Below, piece by piece: positions 40,961 to 46,864 of a DNA stretch of 46,864 bases. Within the stretch, counting starts at the first letter, position 1. Each line of letters opens with the position of its first letter. The notes below the pieces were generated by a model that was not told the DNA's origin, made no database searches, and worked only from the letters and a program-made list of their open reading frames with translations. A program made the position numbers and the translations under genes. This DNA comes from Pseudomonadota bacterium (GTDB lineage Bacteria > Pseudomonadota > Alphaproteobacteria > Reyranellales > Reyranellaceae): the NCBI GenBank assembly GCA_023386865.1, contig JAEWIV010000318.1:1-46864 (forward strand), in the 5' to 3' direction.

Positions 40961-43045
40961 CTAGAGCCTGATGACGATGTTGCCGGCAGCGTCGCACTCG
41001 GCGCGCGCGCCAGGCGGTACGACACAGGTCGAATCATACTCCTCGACGATCAGCGGACCGACGCGACCGGTGCCGAGGTCGGCACGGCTCAGCACCGGGG
41101 TGTCGCGCCAGCCGTGATCGCCGAAGTAGGCCTTGCGTGATGCAGGTGCGGTGCCGGTGCGGCGGGCAGGAGTGGCGCTCTGCGGCACGCCGCCGCCCTT
41201 GCGCAGCCCCGCCCCCACCAGCTGGATCGCCACCAGCTCGACCGGCTCGTCGGGCCCGGCGCGATGGCCGTACATCCGTTCGTGCTCCTCGGCGAAGGAC
41301 TGCTCGAGCCTGGTCACCATGCGGGCATCGATCGGCCCGTCGGGAACCGGCACGGTCAGCTCGTAGCTCTGGCCTTTGTAGTGCAGCGCAGCCGACCGAC
41401 GGAGCCGGGCGCGAACCCCGGTGAATCCTTCGGCCCTGAGCTGATCGCCAGCCTGGGTCGCCAGCGCCCCCCAGGCGACCTCGATCTCCTCGAGGTCGGC
41501 CTGGCGCAGCAGCCGGCGGAAGGTGCGGGCGTAGTGATGCTCGACGTCGGCGTAGAGCAGGCCGAACGACGAGAACAGCCCGGCCGACGGCGGCACGACC
41601 ACGCGGCCGATGCCGAGCGATGCCGCCATGCCGGCGGCGAACAAGGGCCCGTTGCCGCCGAAGGCGAACAGCGAGAAGTCGCGCGGATCGCGGCCGCGCT
41701 CCGTCGACACCGCCTTGATGGCGCGGATCATGTTGGAGGCCACGATCAAGTGCGCGCCGTAGGCCGCGCGCTCGACCGGCATGCCGAGCGGATTTGCGAT
41801 CTTCTCCGCGAAGACGGCGCGCGCCTTGTCGGCGTTCAGCTTCAGCGCGCCACCGACCAGATGTGTGGGATTGATGTAGCCCAGCAGCACGTTGGCGTCG
41901 GTGATCGTCGGCACCGCGCCGCCCTGGTCGTAGCAGACCGGGCCGGGGGAGGCGCCGGCGCTTTCGGGGCCGGCCTGCAGGGCGCCGCCGCCGTCGATCC
42001 AGACATGCGAGCCGCCGCCAGCGCCGACTTCGGCCAGGTCGATGGCCGGCACCTTCAAGGTATAGCCGGCGCCCGTGAGCAGGCGCGAGCCGATCATGAT
42101 GCCGGCGCCCACGGCGTACTCCTGGGCGCGGGCGACCTCGCCGTGCTCGACCATCGAGGCCTTGGCAGTGGTGCCGCCCATGTCGAAGGTGATGATCTTG
42201 TCGAGATCCTTGGCGCGCGCCAGCGCCTGGGCGCCGACCACGCCGCCGGCCGGTCCGGATTCGATGATGTTCATCGGCCGCTCGGCCGCGGCGCCGTCGG
42301 TGGTCAGGCCACCGTTGGACTGCATCAGCAGCAGGCGGGCCGGGACGCCGCCGGCATCGAGGCCCTTGCGCAAGGCGCGCAGGTAGGTGGCGACGATCGG
42401 CATGACGTAGGCGTTGATCACCGTCGTCGACGTGCGCTCGTACTCCTTGATCTCCGGCAACACCTCGAACGACAGGCTCCTGGGCAGGTGAGGGGCCTTG
42501 CGCTCGATGATTTCCTTCAGCATGGCCTCGTGCACGGGATTGGCGAAGGAGTTCAGCAGGCAGACCGCGATGGCCTCGACCTTCTCGGCCAGCAGCGCGT
42601 CGACGGCGCGCTCGGCATCGGCCCGATCGAGCGCGCGCTCGACCTGGCCGCGATGGTCGATGCGCTCGTCGACTACCTTGCGCAGGTAACGTTCGACCAG
42701 CGGCGCGGGCTTGCTCCAGCCGATGTCGTAGAGCCTGGGCATGCGCAGCGTGCGGATCTCCAGCACGTCGCGGAAGCCCTTGGTGGTGATGAGCCCGACG
42801 CGGGCACCCTTGTGCTCGAGGATGGCGTTGGAGGCCACCGTGGTGCCGTGGCGGATCTCGTCGATGGCTGCACCGCTCAGCCCGGTCTCGGCGAACACTT
42901 CGCTCAGCCCGTCGACGATCGCTTGGGCATAGTTGCCGACACTGGACGAGATCTTCTTGGTGTGGACGGTGCCGTCGGAGCCCAGCAGCACGATGTCCGT
43001 GAAGGTGCCGCCGATATCGACACCGGCGCGGTAGGTGATGGTCAT
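40961..43045 (-). CDS. Hydantoinase/oxoprolinase family protein, HyuA-type subunit
   Basis: A 694-residue subunit. The nucleotide-binding motifs are AGVDIGGTFTDIVLLG near residue 8 and ITFDMGGTTAKASMVE near 285, then GAGGGSHVWIDGGGALQAGP. It is the third gene of a leftward Bug-HyuB-HyuA cluster, three bases after the HyuB stop. The 3' end is repeated 2354 bases away at 38615-38766. Compared with the HyuA at 18249 the subunit order is reversed in its operon, so the two clusters are not simple copies. Confidence 0.93.
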   Translation of the reverse strand: MTITYRAGVDIGGTFTDIVLLGSDGTVHTKKISSSVGNYAQAIVDGLSEVFAETGLSGAAIDEIRHGTTVASNAILEHKGARVGLITTKGFRDVLEIRTLRMPRLYDIGWSKPAPLVERYLRKVVDERIDHRGQVERALDRADAERAVDALLAEKVEAIAVCLLNSFANPVHEAMLKEIIERKAPHLPRSLSFEVLPEIKEYERTSTTVINAYVMPIVATYLRALRKGLDAGGVPARLLLMQSNGGLTTDGAAAERPMNIIESGPAGGVVGAQALARAKDLDKIITFDMGGTTAKASMVEHGEVARAQEYAVGAGIMIGSRLLTGAGYTLKVPAIDLAEVGAGGGSHVWIDGGGALQAGPESAGASPGPVCYDQGGAVPTITDANVLLGYINPTHLVGGALKLNADKARAVFAEKIANPLGMPVERAAYGAHLIVASNMIRAIKAVSTERGRDPRDFSLFAFGGNGPLFAAGMAASLGIGRVVVPPSAGLFSSFGLLYADVEHHYARTFRRLLRQADLEEIEVAWGALATQAGDQLRAEGFTGVRARLRRSAALHYKGQSYELTVPVPDGPIDARMVTRLEQSFAEEHERMYGHRAGPDEPVELVAIQLVGAGLRKGGGVPQSATPARRTGTAPASRKAYFGDHGWRDTPVLSRADLGTGRVGPLIVEEYDSTCVVPPGARAECDAAGNIVIRL

Positions 43046-43048
43046 GGT

Positions 43049-44845
43049 CTACTCCGCGGCGCGCCGCAGGAGCTCGGGTTCGTGCCACTGCACCTTGGGT
43101 ACTTCGCTCCAGCCGCGCGTCCGGCGGATCTCGCTGCGCCGCCGCGCCGTCGCCTCGCCATCCACCGTCCAGTTGGTCGTGTCGACCACGACTCCGTAGT
43201 CGGCCGCGGCCTTCTGCGGCGACAGGAGCTCGTTGCGCACGTCGCGCAGCACCGCCGCCGGATCGCGCTCCAGCGGATCGCCCCAGCCGCCGGCGCCGGC
43301 CAGCACATGGCGGAAGACCTCGCCTTTTCGGATGGTCATGGTGAGCTTGGACGGCAGCAGGCGGTTCTCGCCGTCGGGATTCATGTAGTTCTCCGACGGC
43401 GCGCCCGGGCTGCCGCCGTAGAGGCCGAACGGCCGGTGGTCGCGCCGGTCGGAGCGCACCTGCAGCATGCCTTCGTCTTCCAGGAAGCGGTAATCGCGGC
43501 GGAACGGCACGCCGCCGCGGTATTTGCCCGCGCCGGCGCGGTCGGCGACGAACTCGTACGCCAGGAGCTGCATAGGCTGCTCCGCCTCGGTGACCTCGAT
43601 CGAGTGCGAGGCCATGTTGGCGAACATGTGCGAGTTGCCGTCGAGCCCGTCGGCCCACGGCCTCGCGCCCCAGGCGCCGCAGGTGAAGTCGACATAGACG
43701 AACGGCTTGCGCTCGGCGTCGTAGCCGCCGATCGAGATGCCGGTATTGCCGCCGTCGCCCGCCGCCTTGACCTTGTCGGGCAGCATCATGGCAAGCGCGC
43801 CGAACATGCAGTCGACCATGCGGAAGCCCGTGAGGCCCCGCGCCGCGCAGGCCGCCGGCAACACGCCGTTGCCCACCGTACCGGGCGGGCAGATCACCTC
43901 GATGGCGCGGAACACGCCCTCGTTGTTGGGGATGCCCGGCGGCAGCACCGAGCGCACGCCGGTATAGGATGCGGCCTTGGTGAAGGAGAGGGTGTTGTTG
44001 ATGGCGCCCTTGACCTGAGGATTGGTACCCGTCCAGTCGACCACCATGTGGCCGCCCGTCTTGCGGATGGTGACGAACAGGCGGATCGGCTTGCCGTAGT
44101 CGACGCCGTCGTCGTCGATCCAGTCCTCGAAGCTCCACTCGCCGTCCGGCAGCTTCTCCAGCGCCGCCCGCGTCAGCCGCTCGGCATAGTCGATGACCTC
44201 GTTGAGATAGAACCGGGTCTTCTCCGATCCGTAGCGCGCCACGATCTCGGCGAACTGCGTCTCGCCGATGTGGCAGGCGGCGAGCTGCGCCCGCAGGTCG
44301 CCGAACAGCTGGACCGGCAGCCGGACGTTCTTCTCGATGAAGGTCATGATGGTCTTGTTGAGCTTGCCCGCCTCGTAGAGCTTCATCGGCGCGATGCGCA
44401 GGCCCTCGGCATAGATCTCCGTCGAGTCTGAGGCGTTCGAGCCGGCGACCCGGCCGCCGACATCGATGTGGTGGCAGACGGTGCAGGCGAAGGCGAGCCG
44501 CTCGCCCTCGTGGTAGAGCGGCTTGAAGACAAAGATGTCGGGCAAATGCATGCCGCCGTCGAACGGGTCGTTCATGATGAAGACGTCGCCCGGCGCCATG
44601 TCGTCCTTGAAGTGGCGCATGATGGCGTCCATCGCGGTCGGCACCGAGCCGAGATGGCCGGGCAGGGTCAGGCCCTGCGCCGCGAGCTTGCCGTCGGCGT
44701 CGGCGAAGCCCGTCGAGTAGTCCATGTTGTCCTTGAGGACGCCGGAGTAGGTGGTGCGGAACACCGTCAGCGCCATCTCGTCGGCGATCGAGAAGATCGC
44801 GTTCTTGAACAGCTCCAGCTCGATCGGATCGGAACTCAAGGCCAC
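43049..44845 (-). CDS. Hydantoinase B/oxoprolinase family protein, HyuB-type subunit
   Basis: A 598-residue subunit. Family regions are MNDPFDGGMHLPDIFVFKPL, DWTGTNPQVKGAINNTLSFT, and GAGGWGDPLERDPAAVLRDV near the C-terminus. It is about 50 residues longer than the HyuB at 20321, mostly at the C-terminal end. ATG at 44845 (MALSSDPIELELFKNAIF). It ends three bases before HyuA, so the two probably form one complex. Confidence 0.93.
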   Translation of the reverse strand: MALSSDPIELELFKNAIFSIADEMALTVFRTTYSGVLKDNMDYSTGFADADGKLAAQGLTLPGHLGSVPTAMDAIMRHFKDDMAPGDVFIMNDPFDGGMHLPDIFVFKPLYHEGERLAFACTVCHHIDVGGRVAGSNASDSTEIYAEGLRIAPMKLYEAGKLNKTIMTFIEKNVRLPVQLFGDLRAQLAACHIGETQFAEIVARYGSEKTRFYLNEVIDYAERLTRAALEKLPDGEWSFEDWIDDDGVDYGKPIRLFVTIRKTGGHMVVDWTGTNPQVKGAINNTLSFTKAASYTGVRSVLPPGIPNNEGVFRAIEVICPPGTVGNGVLPAACAARGLTGFRMVDCMFGALAMMLPDKVKAAGDGGNTGISIGGYDAERKPFVYVDFTCGAWGARPWADGLDGNSHMFANMASHSIEVTEAEQPMQLLAYEFVADRAGAGKYRGGVPFRRDYRFLEDEGMLQVRSDRRDHRPFGLYGGSPGAPSENYMNPDGENRLLPSKLTMTIRKGEVFRHVLAGAGGWGDPLERDPAAVLRDVRNELLSPQKAAADYGVVVDTTNWTVDGEATARRRSEIRRTRGWSEVPKVQWHEPELLRRAAE

Positions 44846-44890
44846 TGATCTACTCCTCTTCGTTCGCGGCTACGCAATAGGCGTGCCGTA

Positions 44891-45859
44891 TCATTCCGGG
44901 GCGCGGATATTGGCACGACGGATGACCTCGCCCCAGCGCGCGGCTTCCGACTTGATCAGCGAATCGAGCTCCTCGGGCGAGCTTGGCGTCACCGACAGGC
45001 TGAGCTCGGCAAAACGCTGCTGCAAATCCGGAGCGGCGAGGGCCTTCCGCACGTCGGCATTCAGCCGCTGCACGATCTCGCGCGGCGTCCCGGCGGGCGC
45101 GGTCAGGCCGAACCAGGTCTCGACGTCGGCGCCCTTGATGCCCGCCTCGGCGAGCGTCGGCACGTCGGGCAGGCTCGGTGCGCGCTTGGACGATGTCACG
45201 GCCAGTGCCCGCAGCGTGTCCGCCTTCACCTGGCCCGTCACCACCGAGACATTGGCGAACAGCAGCGGCAGCTGCCCCGCCAGCACGTCGGCGATCGCCG
45301 GGGCCTCGCCGCGATAGGCGACGTGGGTCATGCGAATGCCGGTCGTGAACAGGAAGAGCTCGGCGGCCATGTGTGGCGTCGTGCCCACACCGCCCGAGCC
45401 GAAATTTATGGCGCCGGGCTTGGCTTTTGCCATCTCGATCAGCTCGCCGACCGACTTTGCGGCAAACGACGGATTGACCACAAGGACCAGCGGCGAAGCA
45501 CCGAGCAAAGAGATGCCCGCGACGTCGCGCGCCGCATCGAACGCCACGGACTTGTAGAGTTGCGGCGCCACGGCGTAGGTCGTCTGCGCCGCCACCATCA
45601 GGGTCGTACCGTCCGGTGGTGCCTTGGCGAGGATATCGGCGGCGATCAGCCCGCTGGCGCCGGTCTTGTTGTCGACCAGGACCTGGCCGGCCGAGCCCTC
45701 GCTCATCTTCTGCGCCACCAGTCGCGCGATCACGTCGTTGCCGCCGCCGGCGGCGAACCCCACCAGCACACGGATCGGCTTGGTCTGCGCCAATGCGGCG
45801 CCGGCGAAGGCGACTGCCACCGCTCCGCCAAGGAGATGTCGACGCGATGTCCTGACCAT
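44891..45859 (-). CDS. Bug/TctC family receptor linked to hydantoinase genes
   Basis: A 322-residue periplasmic receptor. The signal peptide (MVRTSRRHLLGGAVAVAFAG, ending ALAQ) may be twin-arginine-like because of the SRR pair, although it lacks the full motif. The Bug loop is KPIRVLVGFAAGGGNDVIAR and the second is DNKTGASGLIAADILAKAPP. The ATG at 45859 is chosen over an upstream GTG at 45889. HyuB begins 45 bases downstream, so receptor and enzyme are co-expressed; no TctA/TctB gene is nearby. Confidence 0.92.
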   Translation of the reverse strand: MVRTSRRHLLGGAVAVAFAGAALAQTKPIRVLVGFAAGGGNDVIARLVAQKMSEGSAGQVLVDNKTGASGLIAADILAKAPPDGTTLMVAAQTTYAVAPQLYKSVAFDAARDVAGISLLGASPLVLVVNPSFAAKSVGELIEMAKAKPGAINFGSGGVGTTPHMAAELFLFTTGIRMTHVAYRGEAPAIADVLAGQLPLLFANVSVVTGQVKADTLRALAVTSSKRAPSLPDVPTLAEAGIKGADVETWFGLTAPAGTPREIVQRLNADVRKALAAPDLQQRFAELSLSVTPSSPEELDSLIKSEAARWGEVIRRANIRAPE

Positions 45860-45919
45860 GAAGCCGTTCCTCGACCGTAGAAGCGGCACTCTAGCGCGAT
45901 TCGCGGCCCACGGGCGGAC

Positions 45920-45953
45920 TTGACGGAGCGATTGGCGGCATTATATAGCCAAT
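45920..45953 (+). promoter_or_regulatory. Promoter and inverted repeat ahead of the ArsR/AHSA1 pair
   Basis: TTGACG (45920-45925) and TATATA (45942-45947) with a 16-base spacer make a good promoter, 42 bases before the ArsR start. ATTGGC (45931-45936) and GCCAAT (45948-45953) form a perfect 6-base dyad around the -10 box, a likely operator for the ArsR protein itself. Confidence 0.55.
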
Positions 45954-45989
45954 TAAGAATATAGTCATACGGCAATAAAGAAGGTGCCA

Positions 45990-46340
45990 ATGCAGCTCGA
46001 TCTCGTTTTTTCCGCGCTCGCCGATCCGACGCGGCGCGCCATCCTGGCGCGGCTGGCGGAAGGAGAGGCGACGGTGAACGAGCTCGTCGGGCCGTCCGAC
46101 CTCAGCCAACCCACGATCTCCAAGCATCTGAAAGTGCTGGAACGGGCAGGGCTGGTGTCGCGCGGCCGCGAGGCCCAGTTCCGCCCGGTCCGGCTGAACG
46201 CGGCTCCGCTCGAAGGGGCGGCCGAGTGGCTGGGCGACTATCGCCGCTTCTGGGAGGAGAGCCTCGACCGGCTCGACGTCCATGTGAAGGAACTCAAGCG
46301 CAAGGAGGGACGACATGTCAGCAAACGCAATCGCCGGTGA
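45990..46340 (+). CDS. ArsR family transcriptional regulator
   Basis: A 116-residue winged-helix repressor. The helix-turn-helix reads DLSQPTISKHLKVLERAGLV, after LADPTRRAILARLAEGEATV. There is no cysteine metal-binding motif, so it is the type usually paired with AHSA1/SRPBCC proteins. The ATG at 45990 has AGAAGG a few bases upstream. Its stop lies inside the next gene (26-base overlap), so the two are co-translated. Confidence 0.93.
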   Translation: MQLDLVFSALADPTRRAILARLAEGEATVNELVGPSDLSQPTISKHLKVLERAGLVSRGREAQFRPVRLNAAPLEGAAEWLGDYRRFWEESLDRLDVHVKELKRKEGRHVSKRNRR

Positions 46341-46803
46341 GCCGGAAGGGGATCGGGAACTCACCATCACGCGCCGCTTCGACGCGCCGGCCCGGCTGCT
46401 GTTCGAGGCGTGGAGCAAGCCCGAGCATCTGAAGAAGTGGTTCGGGCCCGTCGGCTACCCGGTGACGATGTGCGAGATGGATTTCCGCAAGGGCGGCCAA
46501 TGGCGCGCCGCCATGACCGGGCCGAGCGGCACGCAGCAGACGCCGTTCGGCGGGGAGTATCTCGAGATCGTGCCCAACCGGAAGATCGTGTTCTCCAACG
46601 GCTTCGAGCTGCCCGGTGCGGAGAAGATGATCATGACCATCATCTTCGACGAGCAGGGCGGCAAGACAATGCTCACCATCCATACGTTGTTCGCCTCGAC
46701 CGCCCAGAAAGCGACCCATGTCGGCGCCGGCATGGCCGAAGGCATCGCTTCGGGACTCGACCAGCTCACCGACGTCGTGGCCGCATTGAAGGCCGCGGCG
46801 TAG
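46315..46803 (+). CDS. SRPBCC/AHSA1-like domain protein
   Basis: A 162-residue protein of the START-like SRPBCC superfamily, AHSA1 (activator of Hsp90 ATPase homologue) group. The family pattern is RRFDAPARLLFEAWSKPEHL, then KKWFGPVGYPVTMCEMDFRK, a strand GGEYLEIVPNRKIVFSNGFE and a C-terminal helix GMAEGIASGLDQLTDVVAAL. Such proteins bind small hydrophobic ligands; ArsR-AHSA1 pairs are common and poorly characterised. It overlaps the regulator gene by 26 bases. The remaining 61 bases of the window show no feature. Confidence 0.9.
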   Translation: MSANAIAGEPEGDRELTITRRFDAPARLLFEAWSKPEHLKKWFGPVGYPVTMCEMDFRKGGQWRAAMTGPSGTQQTPFGGEYLEIVPNRKIVFSNGFELPGAEKMIMTIIFDEQGGKTMLTIHTLFASTAQKATHVGAGMAEGIASGLDQLTDVVAALKAAA

Positions 46804-46864
46804 GGAAACTCCGCCCATATTGATTGGCGGTCGCCGCCGCGCTGGCCGCGGCCAGCGTAGGGGG

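Noticed and set aside
40738..41037. Small minus-strand frame between the VTT and HyuA genes
   Set aside because: No start signal and mostly overlapping the HyuA end in another frame; a short relic is possible but cannot be assigned.

Overview
The window is GC-rich, densely coding bacterial DNA. It carries many Bug/TctC-type periplasmic receptors, TctAB and TRAP permeases, hydantoinase/oxoprolinase pairs, an APH-type phosphotransferase with a TetR regulator, a UdgX-type glycosylase, and many GTG or TTG starts inside 4-base overlaps. Together these suggest a metabolically versatile soil alphaproteobacterium (Reyranella- or Bradyrhizobium-like). This placement is inferred from gene content only, because the window has no rRNA or other marker gene. 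I saw no tRNA, rRNA, CRISPR array or transposase.

Layout. 1-5830 (-): a probable operon of TctB, TctA, an HMG-CoA-lyase-like enzyme, a cupin, a TAXI-type TRAP receptor and a fused TRAP permease that runs off the left edge. 6265-8764 (+): phosphotransferase, TetR regulator and a C13-peptidase-like lipoprotein. 8791-10415 (-): a Liv-type receptor and a RidA-like protein. 10486-12479 (+): a crotonase and a MetE-like protein. 12496-17137 (-): a complete TctC-TctB-TctA set followed by an acyl-CoA ligase. 17287-25958 (+): a Bug receptor, HyuA and HyuB, then a receptor/permease/ATPase ABC importer. 26029-28061: an AurF-like diiron protein divergent from an AraC regulator. 28071-31041: a TauD dioxygenase, a GST and an HpaB-type hydroxylase. 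31063-32539: a DUF72 protein and UdgX.

The accessory part is 32.55-35.65 kb. It looks like a decaying polymorphic-toxin locus: an AT-rich promoter with near-consensus boxes, a hairpin over the ribosome binding site, a repeat-bearing protein (FGLSNWRP motif) with a frameshift shown by its own repeats, a PD-(D/E)XK-like nuclease module, and a possible immunity gene. The last of these runs into a GlcG/HbpS gene cut off after about 60 residues. Next comes an intact TRAP operon (35669-38610), then a scar made of the 3' end of a second hyuA and the 3' end of a different dctM with an in-frame stop.

The right end holds a MarR regulator and a divergent methyltransferase gene with two matching operators between them, a VTT-domain protein with an unusual lipobox, a second Bug-HyuB-HyuA cluster (45859-40961, -), and an ArsR/AHSA1 pair with a visible promoter and inverted repeat. 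Overall the window is an uptake-and-catabolism region for organic acids, lactam or hydantoin-like compounds and acyl-CoA intermediates, with one acquired toxin island and at least one recombination scar.
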